DNA of 13,576 nt from an uncultured Oscillospiraceae bacterium (GCA_902489475.1 CABUAH010000053.1:1-13576), one strand, 5' to 3'. Counted from the first letter of the stretch, positions 6,396-12,906 are shown. Notes: generated by a model from the letters alone, not told the origin. Translations and numbers: made by a program.

Positions 6396-7262
6396 CTACC
6401 TCATAGAATCTATTGCGTTGAAAATTCTCCTTGCTACTATAGGATTATTCATCGTATAAAGATGTATTCCGTCAACCCCGTTTGAAATAAGATCAATAAT
6501 CTGATCGATCGCATATGCAACTCCTGCGTCGAAAAGCGCCTCAGGCTTATCTGCAAACCGGCTCATTACTCTGGAGAATTTAGGCGGCAGGCTTGCTCCG
6601 CACATAGAAACCATGCGCTCAATTTGCTTGATATTTACAACCGGCATGATTCCGGCTTCAATGGGAACATTGATTCCTGCAATTCTCACCTTTTCAAGAA
6701 AAGAGTAAAATACGTTGTTGTCAAAGAAAAGCTGAGAAACCAAATGCTCCGCCCCAAGCTCTACCTTTCTTTTCAAAGCCAGTATGTCACTCACCTGACT
6801 TTCAGAGTCTATATGGGTCTCAGGATAGCACGCTCCGCTAACTGAAAAATCATATCCGCTGGATTTAATATACTCTACAAGATCGCTTGCATGCTCAAAA
6901 TCATTTTTAGGCTCGACTCCCTCTTTCATATCGCCTCTTAATGCAAGTATATTTTCAATATTGCTCTCATTTAATTTTTCCAAAATAAAATCTATATCCT
7001 CACGAGTTGAGTTTACACAAGTGAGATGCGCCAAGGCCTCCAAATTATATTTTTCCTTTATAATTTTGCATATCTCAAAGGTTGTGAGATCAGCCTTGTT
7101 TCCGCCAGCTCCGTATGTGACAGAAATAAAATCAGGCTTTATGCTTTGCAAGCCGTCAAGAGTTTTATAAATTGTGCTGACATCTCCCGCTCCCTTTTTA
7201 GGCGGAAAAATTTCAAGCGAAAAAACTGTTTTATCACTGTTAAAAGCAGAAGAAATTTTCAA
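6396..7262 (-). CDS. metF: Methylenetetrahydrofolate reductase
   Basis: Reduces 5,10-methylene-THF to 5-methyl-THF with FAD, supplying methyl groups for methionine synthesis. The 288-residue TIM barrel matches the bacterial MetF length. Visible are LEIFPP with catalytic Glu17, the SVTYGAGG block (47-54), AHLTC (78-82), LRGD with Asp111 (the FAD-interacting Asp120 of E. coli), SGACYPETH and the QLFFDN strand. The start is TTG at 7262-7260, with AAAGGA eight bases upstream. No in-frame ATG lies near, and this N-terminus aligns with the family. It is first gene of a two-gene unit with the CPBP protease and diverges from htpG. No metV or methionine synthase is adjacent. I see no SAM riboswitch in the 185-bp divergent region. 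Confidence 0.95.
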   Translation of the reverse strand: MKISSAFNSDKTVFSLEIFPPKKGAGDVSTIYKTLDGLQSIKPDFISVTYGAGGNKADLTTFEICKIIKEKYNLEALAHLTCVNSTREDIDFILEKLNESNIENILALRGDMKEGVEPKNDFEHASDLVEYIKSSGYDFSVSGACYPETHIDSESQVSDILALKRKVELGAEHLVSQLFFDNNVFYSFLEKVRIAGINVPIEAGIMPVVNIKQIERMVSMCGASLPPKFSRVMSRFADKPEALFDAGVAYAIDQIIDLISNGVDGIHLYTMNNPIVARRIFNAIDSMR

Positions 7263-7326
7263 AATATCAATCCTTTCAATGCTGTATCATTTAATTGTAA
7301 ACTGTTATCCGGCTATAAATGTGACT

Positions 7327-7342
7327 ATTTTGTAAACAAAAT
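7327..7342. promoter_or_regulatory. Perfect 16-bp palindrome in the metF/htpG divergent region
   Basis: ATTTTGTAAACAAAAT is self-complementary along its full length. It lies 22 bp upstream of the htpG -35 box and 65 bp upstream of the metF start, a position suited to an operator acting on either promoter. The regulator is unknown and AT-rich chance symmetry is possible. Confidence 0.4.
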
Positions 7343-7363
7343 GTGTATTTTTGTTATTGCTAC

Positions 7364-7391
7364 TTGATTTTCGCCAAATCAGCGTTATAAT
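7364..7391 (+). promoter_or_regulatory. htpG promoter
   Basis: TTGATT (7364-7369), 16-bp spacer, TATAAT (7386-7391). The predicted transcript start is about 7398, inside the CIRCE operator, so repressor binding would physically block initiation. Confidence 0.75.
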
Positions 7392-7395
7392 GTAT

Positions 7396-7422
7396 TTAGC
7401 ACTCAACCAAAGAGAGTGCTAA
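7396..7422 (+). promoter_or_regulatory. CIRCE element, HrcA operator
   Basis: TTAGCACTC (7396-7404), nine-base spacer, GAGTGCTAA (7414-7422): the complete CIRCE consensus with no mismatch and canonical spacing. HrcA binds it and represses heat-shock genes until the chaperonin fails to fold HrcA. It overlaps the predicted htpG start site and ends 25 bp before the ATG. CIRCE usually controls groESL and dnaK operons. hrcA itself is not in the window. Confidence 0.95.
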
Positions 7423-7447
7423 AACAACATGAAAGGGCAGTAAAAAA

Positions 7448-9325
7448 ATGGAAACAAAAGAATTTAAAGCGGAATCAAAAAGACTTCTCGAAATGATGAT
7501 CAACTCTATTTATACGCACAAAGAGATTTTTTTAAGAGAGCTTATTTCAAATGCAAGCGATGCCATTGACAAGCTTTATTTTAAATCTCTGACTGATTCC
7601 TCTGTTGGACTCAAAAAAGACGATTTTGAGATTTTCATCGAAGTTGATAAAGAAAACCGCACTCTTACTATAAAAGATAATGGTATAGGAATGACCAAAG
7701 AAGAGCTTGAAAACAACTTAGGTACAATCGCAAAAAGCGGTTCTCTTTCTTTTAAATCCGAAAATAAGCTTTCTGACGACGTAGATATTATCGGTCAGTT
7801 CGGTGTAGGATTTTATTCTGCATTTATGGTGGCAAAAGAAGTTGAGGTAATAAGTAAAGCTTTCGGCAGCGATACAGCTTTTGTCTGGAAGTCCGAGGGT
7901 GTTTCGGGATATACGATCGACGAATGTGAGAAAGATTCTGCCGGAACGGTTATAACTCTCAAAATTAAGGATAACACAGATGATGAGAATTATGACGAAT
8001 ACCTTGAAAGATATAAAATTGAAGCTCTAGTCAAAAAGTATTCCGATTACATTCGCTTCCCTATCAAAATGGAGGTAGAGGTTCCCCACTTTGAAGAGGG
8101 CAAAGAAACGACCTATACAAAAGAGATTAAAACTCTGAACAGCATGGTGCCGATTTGGAAAAAGAATAAATCCGAGCTTAAAGATGAGGATTACAATTCT
8201 TTTTACTCGGACAAGTTTATGGATTATCAACCTCCTCTTTCGCACATCCATTCAAAAAATGAAGGAGTTGCAACCTATGACGCACTTTTGTTTATCCCAT
8301 CGAAAGCACCTTACAACTACTACTCCAAGAACTATGAAAAAGGACTTCAGCTTTATTCAAGCGGAGTAATGATCATGGAAAACTGTTCCGACCTTTTACC
8401 TGATTATTTCAGCTTTGTTAAGGGTCTTGTAGATTCAGAGGATCTTTCTCTTAACATATCAAGAGAAATGCTCCAGCATGACAGACAGCTTAAAATCATC
8501 GCCAAAAACATTGAAAAGTCTATCAAGAACGATCTTACAAAAATGCTTAAAAACAAGCGTGCGGACTACGAGAAATTCTACAAGGAATTCGGTCTGCAGC
8601 TCAAATTCGGAATCTATCAGTCGTTCGGTGCTGCAAAGGATACACTTGAAGAGCTTCTGATGTTTACATCAAGCTTTGAAAACAAGCCGGTTACCCTTTC
8701 CGAATACGTTTCAAGAATGGCAGAGGATCAAAAATACATTTACTATGCCTGCGGAGAAAATGCTGCAAGAATTGATATGCTTCCACAGGCGGAGGCCGTT
8801 AAGGACAGAGGATATGAGCTGTTGTACTTCACGGATGACGTAGATGAGTTTGCTATAAAGATGCTTGGAAATTATAAAGAAAAGGAATTTAAGTCCATAA
8901 GTGCAAGCGATCTTGACCTTTCAACTGAAACCGAAAAGGAAGAGGTAAAGAAAGAGCAAGAAAGCTCTAAAGATATGTTTGAGCATATGAAAAACTCACT
9001 CGGCGATAAGGTTTCAAGCGTTCGCCTTTCAAACAAGCTTAAAACACACCCTGTTTGCCTTACAGCAGATGGAGAAGTGTCGCTTGAAATGGAAAAGGTA
9101 TTGGGTTCTATGCCTAATGCAGACGGAAATGTTAAGAGCCAAAAGGCACTTGAGATAAACCCGAATCATCCGATATTTGAAAAACTCAAATCTCTTTTTG
9201 AAAGCGATAAGGATAAGCTTGATGTTTATACCGAGCTTTTATACGACCAAGCACTTCTGATTGAAGGAATGGAAATAGAAAATCCTCTTGAGTTTTCAAA
9301 TAAAATATGCGAACTAATGGTTTAA
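7448..9325 (+). CDS. htpG: Molecular chaperone HtpG (bacterial Hsp90)
   Basis: ATP-dependent homodimeric cytosolic chaperone. At 625 residues it is full length. The GHKL ATPase domain shows E31-LISN35-ASDA (catalytic Glu and Mg-binding Asn), DNGIGM (77-82, ADP-contacting Asp), the lid segment GTIAKSGS (92-99) and GQFGVGFYSAF (116-126). The middle domain has the NISRE segment with the gamma-phosphate arginine R339. An acidic/lysine-rich stretch, a C-terminal dimerisation domain and a plain bacterial C-terminus follow. GAAAGGG precedes the ATG by about 11 bases. It is controlled by a promoter overlapped by a perfect CIRCE, hence HrcA-type heat induction. A YbaK-type deacylase follows 35 bp later with no terminator between, probably co-transcribed. 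Confidence 0.97.
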   Translation: METKEFKAESKRLLEMMINSIYTHKEIFLRELISNASDAIDKLYFKSLTDSSVGLKKDDFEIFIEVDKENRTLTIKDNGIGMTKEELENNLGTIAKSGSLSFKSENKLSDDVDIIGQFGVGFYSAFMVAKEVEVISKAFGSDTAFVWKSEGVSGYTIDECEKDSAGTVITLKIKDNTDDENYDEYLERYKIEALVKKYSDYIRFPIKMEVEVPHFEEGKETTYTKEIKTLNSMVPIWKKNKSELKDEDYNSFYSDKFMDYQPPLSHIHSKNEGVATYDALLFIPSKAPYNYYSKNYEKGLQLYSSGVMIMENCSDLLPDYFSFVKGLVDSEDLSLNISREMLQHDRQLKIIAKNIEKSIKNDLTKMLKNKRADYEKFYKEFGLQLKFGIYQSFGAAKDTLEELLMFTSSFENKPVTLSEYVSRMAEDQKYIYYACGENAARIDMLPQAEAVKDRGYELLYFTDDVDEFAIKMLGNYKEKEFKSISASDLDLSTETEKEEVKKEQESSKDMFEHMKNSLGDKVSSVRLSNKLKTHPVCLTADGEVSLEMEKVLGSMPNADGNVKSQKALEINPNHPIFEKLKSLFESDKDKLDVYTELLYDQALLIEGMEIENPLEFSNKICELMV

Positions 9326-9360
9326 ATTCGTAAAAGACTTACTGTGTCACGGAGTAAAAA

Positions 9361-9834
9361 ATGGCAGTAAAAACTAATGTTATGAGAATTCTCGATTTCG
9401 AGAAAATAAGCTACAACACATACGATTATTCAAAGAGCAATGCTTTGTCGGGAGAAGAAGTTGCAAAGCAGCTCTCTCAAGATCCAAACAGAGTGTTTAA
9501 AACGCTTGTGACTCAAGCCAAAAGCCGTGAGTATTACGTCTTTATGATCCCTGTTAACTGTGAGCTTGACCTAAAAAAAGCCGCAAAGGCGGTAAACGAA
9601 AAATCCATTGACATGATCCCCCAAAAAGAGCTTTTGAAAGTAACAGGATATATTCATGGCGGTTGTTCACCTATTGGAATGAAAAAATGCTTTAAGCTGA
9701 CCGTTCATCGAAGTGCAGAAGAAGCAGAAAGTATAATATTCAGTGCAGGCAAGATCGGTTATCAGGTTGAGCTTTCACCGAACGATCTCAAAAAAATAGT
9801 TCCGTTTGAATACTCTGATATTGTTGTACGTTAA
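9361..9834 (+). CDS. ybaK: Cys-tRNA(Pro)/Cys-tRNA(Cys) deacylase, YbaK/EbsC family
   Basis: Editing enzyme that hydrolyses mischarged aminoacyl-tRNA in trans. Bacterial YbaK clears Cys-tRNA(Pro) made by prolyl-tRNA synthetase. The 157 residues match the single-domain family. The key lysine is seen as K47 in VFKTLV (K46 in the characterised Haemophilus and E. coli enzymes), followed by GYIHGGCSPIG (96-106) and SAGKIGYQVELSP (128-140). GGAG (9351-9354) lies six bases before the ATG. Its place just behind htpG implies co-transcription from the CIRCE-controlled promoter, giving translational editing under protein-folding stress. That link is inference. Exact substrate preference (Cys against related EbsC or ProX specificities) cannot be settled from sequence alone. 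Confidence 0.9.
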   Translation: MAVKTNVMRILDFEKISYNTYDYSKSNALSGEEVAKQLSQDPNRVFKTLVTQAKSREYYVFMIPVNCELDLKKAAKAVNEKSIDMIPQKELLKVTGYIHGGCSPIGMKKCFKLTVHRSAEEAESIIFSAGKIGYQVELSPNDLKKIVPFEYSDIVVR

Positions 9835-9857
9835 TTACACATATTATATGTTTAATT
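9833..9857. promoter_or_regulatory. 25-bp AT-rich palindrome at the end of ybaK
   Basis: AATTA (9833-9837) pairs with TAATT (9853-9857), and ACATAT (9839-9844) with ATATGT (9846-9851), with one mismatch between. No T run follows, so it is not a convincing terminator. It lies about 45 bp upstream of the rubrerythrin -35 box and could be an operator or a weak 3' end of the htpG-ybaK message. Confidence 0.3.
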
Positions 9858-9902
9858 GGCAAAAATAACTTAAAACAAATGATTATACGACGCTTATTTC
9901 TA

Positions 9903-9931
9903 TTGACAACTTGTTTTTATTATACTACAAT
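9903..9931 (+). promoter_or_regulatory. Rubrerythrin promoter
   Basis: TTGACA (9903-9908), 17-bp spacer, TACAAT (9926-9931). It is strong and ideally spaced, with predicted start near 9938. I found no convincing PerR or Fur box overlapping it. Confidence 0.75.
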
Positions 9932-9937
9932 GACCTT

Positions 9938-10081
9938 AAGGGAAAATCAGCTTGTCGCTGATTTAAGGTGTTCGATGCGGAGATGACATATTTAAAATTT
10001 CCGGCACAGACAACTTTAATATCAAATTTCACAGTATATTTTTTCAGGGCTGCGTCCTGAATATTAAAAGGAGGATAAATC
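9938..10081 (+). promoter_or_regulatory. Long structured leader of the rubrerythrin mRNA
   Basis: About 145 nt separate the predicted start site from the ATG. A stem AAATCAGC (9944-9951) / GCTGATTT (9957-9964) lies near the 5' end, and TTCAGG (10043-10048) / CCTGAA (10056-10061) lies just before the AGGAGG Shine-Dalgarno (10069-10074). I do not recognise a known riboswitch and no T-run terminator is formed. Post-transcriptional control is possible but unproven. Confidence 0.4.
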
Positions 10082-10624
10082 ATGGCAAACATTAAAGGTA
10101 CAAAAACCGAAGCAAATCTTATGGCTGCATTCGCAGGAGAATCTCAGGCAAGAAACAAGTACACCTACTATGCAAGCAAAGCCAAAAAAGAGGGCTATCA
10201 GCAAATAGCCGCTATTTTTGAAGAAACTGCTGCAAATGAAAAGGAGCACGCTAAAATCTGGTTCAAGCTTTTGCATGACGGAGAGATCCCAACAACAAGC
10301 GAAAACCTTGCCGATGCTGCCGCAGGCGAAAATTACGAATGGACAGATATGTACGCTACATTCGCAAAAGAAGCTAAGGAAGAGGGCTTTGATAATATCG
10401 CCGCTCTTTTTGAACTTGTCGGAAACATCGAAAGAGAACACGAAGAGCGTTATAAGAAACTTTTGGCAAATATCGAGGGCGGTCTTGTTTTCTCAAAGGA
10501 CGGAGAAGCTATTTGGGTTTGCCGCAACTGCGGACACGTTGTAATAGGTGCAAAGGCTCCTGAAATATGCCCTGTATGTGCACATCCTAAGGCATATTTT
10601 GAACTAAAGTCAAACAACTATTAA
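10082..10624 (+). CDS. rbr: Rubrerythrin
   Basis: Non-haem di-iron peroxidase that reduces hydrogen peroxide in anaerobes using electrons from rubredoxin; cytosolic. The 180 residues comprise an N-terminal four-helix erythrin domain (about 1-135) with Glu ligands E20 in AGES, E53-x-x-H56 (EKEHAK) and E117-x-x-H120 (IEREHEERY), with E86 and E97 as further acidic candidates in the third helix. A C-terminal rubredoxin-like Fe(Cys)4 site has C147-x-x-C150 and C163-x-x-C166. Length and order match classical rubrerythrin, not the reversed or hemerythrin types. The ATG has AGGAGG seven bases upstream. It is monocistronic: it has its own promoter and a strong terminator 14 bp after the stop. Identification is secure; the exact ligand set among the helices is by family analogy. 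Confidence 0.97.
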   Translation: MANIKGTKTEANLMAAFAGESQARNKYTYYASKAKKEGYQQIAAIFEETAANEKEHAKIWFKLLHDGEIPTTSENLADAAAGENYEWTDMYATFAKEAKEEGFDNIAALFELVGNIEREHEERYKKLLANIEGGLVFSKDGEAIWVCRNCGHVVIGAKAPEICPVCAHPKAYFELKSNNY

Positions 10625-10637
10625 TATTACAGAAAAG

Positions 10638-10675
10638 TGCCGCTTAGGGATTTAAAATCCTTAGGCGGCATTTTT
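10638..10675 (+). terminator. Rubrerythrin terminator
   Basis: A 14-bp stem pairs 10638-10651 (TGCCGCTTAGGGAT) with 10657-10670 using two G-U pairs, then TTTTT (10671-10675). It starts 14 bases after the rubrerythrin stop. Confidence 0.9.
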
Positions 10676-10706
10676 GCGTATAAGCAAAGCAGAGCATTGA
10701 TCCGAT

Positions 10707-10737
10707 AAAAAAACCCGACTTAAAAACAAAGTCGGGT
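10707..10737 (-). terminator. Minus-strand terminator of the candidate small RNA
   Basis: ACCCGACTT and AAGTCGGGT (10737-10729 with 10721-10713) form a perfect 9-bp stem, followed on the minus strand by seven Ts (10713-10707). The T run is absent on the plus strand. Confidence 0.85.
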
Positions 10738-10832
10738 ATAGGGCTCTGATATCTTATATAATATAACTAGGGGGGAATATGAAGTTATTAAGAATTCGCA
10801 CAAAAGTGCAGATACCACCACGAGCCGTCTAT
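10707..10832 (-). ncRNA. Candidate small RNA of about 126 nt
   Basis: A complete gene-free transcription unit on the minus strand: promoter (10866-10839), predicted start near 10832 and terminator (10737-10707). Minus-strand segments GGCTC (10826-10822) and GGTATC (10816-10811) pair with GAGCC (10746-10742) and GATATC (10753-10748) to close the molecule. Inside are a hairpin GCAC-TTTT-GTGC (10809-10798) and an open C-rich stretch CCCCCCTAG (10775-10767). It has no recognisable match to SRP, tmRNA, RNase P or a textbook 6S sequence. The closed long stem with an internal open region vaguely recalls 6S RNA, but it is shorter. The C-rich patch could pair with Shine-Dalgarno sequences. Confidence 0.5.
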
Positions 10833-11066
10833 GTATATATTATATACCATTTACATCCAATTTCAAGGGTTTACAGACAAATTCAGCAATTCATACACAT
10901 TATTATTAAAACAAAGGTTATTACTTAATCAATGTTACAAACACATTTTTTATTTGGTCAAATACGGTCAACTTTTTAATCGTTTTAGACTGTTTTATTT
11001 ACCGATCGACAACAGTTTTATATGATCATCAGTTCTGTTCATACACAGACAATAAAAATTAGTAAT
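10833..11066. other. Gene-free stretch downstream of rsmE
   Basis: Very AT-rich. It contains the minus-strand promoter at 10839-10866 and a direct repeat GGTCAA (10956-10961, 10966-10971) spaced exactly one helical turn. There is no clear terminator for the leftward rsmE transcript. A 64-codon plus-strand open frame starting at 10831 has no ribosome site and low-complexity composition; I do not call it. Confidence 0.5.
10839..10866 (-). promoter_or_regulatory. Promoter of the candidate minus-strand small RNA
   Basis: On the minus strand TTGAAA (10866-10861), 16-bp spacer, TATAAT (10844-10839). The perfect -10 and near-consensus -35 put the start near 10832. No open reading frame with a ribosome site follows before the terminator at 10737-10707. 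Confidence 0.65.
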
Positions 11067-11795
11067 TTAAATATTTCCGCTTAAATTCATAATGATTGAT
11101 ATAGCACAAACGGGAGCGGTTTCACAACGCAGAATTCTGTTTCCGAGAGTTATTAAAACAGCGCCGTTTTCTTGTGCTTTTTCCACCTCGGTTTTATCAA
11201 ATCCGCCCTCACTTCCGATAAAAAGGCTGATATTTTTTGCTGAGTCAAGCTCTTTTACATCGTTAAATCTTTTTCCGCCGCCCTCATAGCAAACAAGATT
11301 TAAATCAAAATCATTCAGGCTGCTGTAATAGCTGTTAATATCTATGATATTGCAGACTTCGGGGATGTTTCCCCTTCCCGATTGTTTTGCAGCCTCTTCT
11401 GCAATACGTCTAAGTCTTAAAAGCTTCTTTTCAAAAGATTTTGCGTCATATTTTGCAACGCACCGCCTTGTCAAAACAGGCACTATTCTTGACGCACCAA
11501 GCTCAACTGCTTTTTGAACAATAAAATCAAGCTTATCCGACTTCGGAACAGCCTGAAAAAGTGTGAGCGACAAATCCGGCTCTGAAATTATTTTATTTTT
11601 AGAGATGATTTGTGCCTTAACCTCGCTGTCGGAAATCGAATTAATCTCGCATTCGTAATCTGTATTTTGACAGCATACAGTAATCTTATCAGAAACCTTC
11701 ATTCTAAGGCTTCTTCCGATATGTCTTGCGTCGTTGCCGCATATTAAAATATATGTATCGAATATGTTTTTGCTCTCTACAAAAAATCTCGGCAT
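11067..11795 (-). CDS. rsmE: 16S rRNA (uracil-1498-N3)-methyltransferase RsmE
   Basis: Methylates N3 of U1498 in 16S rRNA in the 30S subunit, using SAM. The 242 residues match the family: an N-terminal PUA-like RNA-binding domain (about 1-70, with the typical RH/HxxxxLR start region at 24-31) and a C-terminal SPOUT knot. Visible are QAVPKSDKLDFIVQKAVELG (81-100), the RIAEEAAKQSGR helix (130-141), IGSEGGF (193-199) and LGNRILRCETA (217-227), which form the knot and SAM pocket. AAAGGA lies about eight bases before the ATG. It often follows prmA, but here it stands alone, with a candidate promoter about 130 bp upstream (11957-11929). No obvious terminator follows it. Confidence 0.96.
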   Translation of the reverse strand: MPRFFVESKNIFDTYILICGNDARHIGRSLRMKVSDKITVCCQNTDYECEINSISDSEVKAQIISKNKIISEPDLSLTLFQAVPKSDKLDFIVQKAVELGASRIVPVLTRRCVAKYDAKSFEKKLLRLRRIAEEAAKQSGRGNIPEVCNIIDINSYYSSLNDFDLNLVCYEGGGKRFNDVKELDSAKNISLFIGSEGGFDKTEVEKAQENGAVLITLGNRILRCETAPVCAISIIMNLSGNI

Positions 11796-11928
11796 TTTTT
11801 TATTCCTTTCTTTTCAGTCTCCGTTCAAAACACTAACACATACCTATCACAAACGGACTGTAAACTTAAGCTCAGAGGATAAGAAATATCCTCATGAATT
11901 TTTGATATAAAGGCTTTTACCCCTAGCC

Positions 11929-11957
11929 TTTATATATTAGCTTGATTTTCATATCAA
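11929..11957 (-). promoter_or_regulatory. Candidate rsmE promoter
   Basis: On the minus strand TTGATA (11957-11952), 17-bp spacer, TATAAA (11934-11929): five of six consensus bases in each box. The transcript would begin near 11922, leaving a leader of about 127 nt before rsmE that contains the GAGGATA/TATCCTC hairpin. Confidence 0.5.
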
Positions 11958-12001
11958 GCTTCTCCCCTATATTTTTTGTGCTTTGGACATTCCAAACATG
12001 G

Positions 12002-12034
12002 CAGCCGCTTAAGTTTAAGCGGCTGTTCTTTTTT
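12002..12034 (+). terminator. Plus-strand terminator with no upstream gene
   Basis: CAGCCGCTTAA (12002-12012) / TTAAGCGGCTG (12015-12025) is written as an 11-bp palindromic stem; a 2-nt loop is too tight, so the innermost pairs must open. It is followed by TTCTTTTTT (12026-12034). The T run is on the plus strand only, so it does not end yitT, which comes from the other side. Confidence 0.75.
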
Positions 12035-12045
12035 ATGCTAAGCTT

Positions 12046-12906
12046 TTAATACAAATTCATTTTCTCCTTAAAGCCTTCACCGTATATTTCACTTGCGGAA
12101 GTAACTATCATAAACGAATCCTTGTCACATTCTAAAACTATTTCTTCAAGTCTTGGTAAAAGCTGTTTTCTTGTAGCGCACAAAACGATATGCTTAAACG
12201 ACTTAGAATATGCGCCCGTAGCATTTAAAACGCTTGCCCCCACATCAAGATTATCTAAAATATACTTTACTATTTCATCCTGCTTTTCTGTAATTATAAA
12301 CGCAAGCTTCGCTTCATCTCCACCGTATAAAACAATGTCCATGACCAAGCTCGATACAATAAGCGACAGCACAGCATAAAGAGCAATATCAAAATCACGG
12401 AATACAAAATATGAAAAAAGTGAAATAGTTCCGTCTATCACAAACATAATTGCTCCCGATTTTATGTGCTTGAATTTAAGCCTTAAAAGTCTTATTAAAA
12501 TATCGACTCCACCCGTTGTAGCACCCGTTTTAAAAATAAGCGCAAGTCCTATCGCAAGAATTGCTCCTCCCGATACAGCAGCTAAAAGTCTGTCGTTTGT
12601 AAGAGGCTTAAACAATGAGAAAACGTCAACTAGCAATGACGTAAGCACAATGCATACGCCGGTACTTGCAAAAAAAGCACGTCCAAGCTTTATAAGTCCG
12701 ATTATCATAAGAGGAATATTTAAAAGCAGCGCTACTGTTCCGACGCTCAACGGAGTAACATAGCTTACCATGATACCTATACCGGAAACTCCTCCCGGTG
12801 CCAATTGATTAGGCTCTAAAAACAAGCTTATTCCTATAGCGTACAACACCGAACCGATTAGCACAGTAAGCGCATTTTTAATATATTTCCTTTTTATAAA
12901 GTTCAT
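12046..12906 (-). CDS. YitT-family membrane protein (DUF161 + DUF2179)
   Basis: About 286 residues: an N-terminal membrane part of about six hydrophobic segments (about 11-195) with the family's LAPGGVSGIG (36-45 region) and KTGATTGGVDIL (127-138) blocks, then a cytoplasmic DUF2179 domain (about 223-280) with the typical TGAYS, LxCxxRKQ and YGEGF motifs. Some YitT proteins have been linked to transport, but function is not established. I prefer ATG at 12906, which overlaps the upstream stop by one base (TGATG) and has GAGGAGAGG just ahead; a TTG one codon earlier (12909) is possible. It is translationally coupled to the C_GCAxxG_C_C gene and expressed from the promoter at 13409-13381. Confidence 0.9.
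   Translation of the reverse strand: MNFIKRKYIKNALTVLIGSVLYAIGISLFLEPNQLAPGGVSGIGIMVSYVTPLSVGTVALLLNIPLMIIGLIKLGRAFFASTGVCIVLTSLLVDVFSLFKPLTNDRLLAAVSGGAILAIGLALIFKTGATTGGVDILIRLLRLKFKHIKSGAIMFVIDGTISLFSYFVFRDFDIALYAVLSLIVSSLVMDIVLYGGDEAKLAFIITEKQDEIVKYILDNLDVGASVLNATGAYSKSFKHIVLCATRKQLLPRLEEIVLECDKDSFMIVTSASEIYGEGFKEKMNLY

Larger units (their letters stand above)
11875..12034 (+). ncRNA. Candidate plus-strand small RNA ending at a strong terminator
   Basis: A plus-strand terminator (12002-12034) closes a region without any plus-strand gene, implying a non-coding transcript. Upstream lie successive perfect hairpins: GAGGATA 11875-11881/11887-11893; ATATAAAGGC 11905-11914/11926-11935 with the C-rich loop TTTTACCCCTA; AGCTTGAT 11939-11946/11953-11960; and TTTGGA 11982-11987/11991-11996. 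A second CCCCTA (11964-11969) lies between hairpins. I could not find a convincing plus-strand promoter, so the 5' end is unknown and the start given is only the first hairpin. The same bases contain a candidate minus-strand rsmE promoter, so part of the symmetry may serve that. Confidence 0.35.

Noticed and set aside
7263..7447. SAM riboswitch or T-box for metF
   Set aside because: The divergent region has no fitting paired core or minus-strand terminator; the metF leader appears short.
9839..9851. PerR or Fur box upstream of rubrerythrin
   Set aside because: The AT-rich palindrome does not match the PerR or Fur consensus well and lies some 50 bp upstream of the -35 box.
10779..10928. 49-codon plus-strand peptide starting after AGGGGGG
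   Set aside because: The G run gives an SD-like spacing and TATAAT lies upstream, but there is no -35 box, the peptide is unlike any family I know, and the G run is better explained as the complement of the small RNA's C-rich patch. Weak toxin/antisense alternative not excluded.
10831..11025. 64-codon plus-strand open frame
   Set aside because: AT-rich low-complexity composition, no ribosome site, overlaps the minus-strand small RNA promoter.
11942..11987. Nine-codon leader peptide on the minus strand upstream of rsmE (ATG at about 11951)
   Set aside because: An AGGGGAG lies at usable distance, but the ATG is within the candidate rsmE -35/-10 region and the peptide is too short to support.
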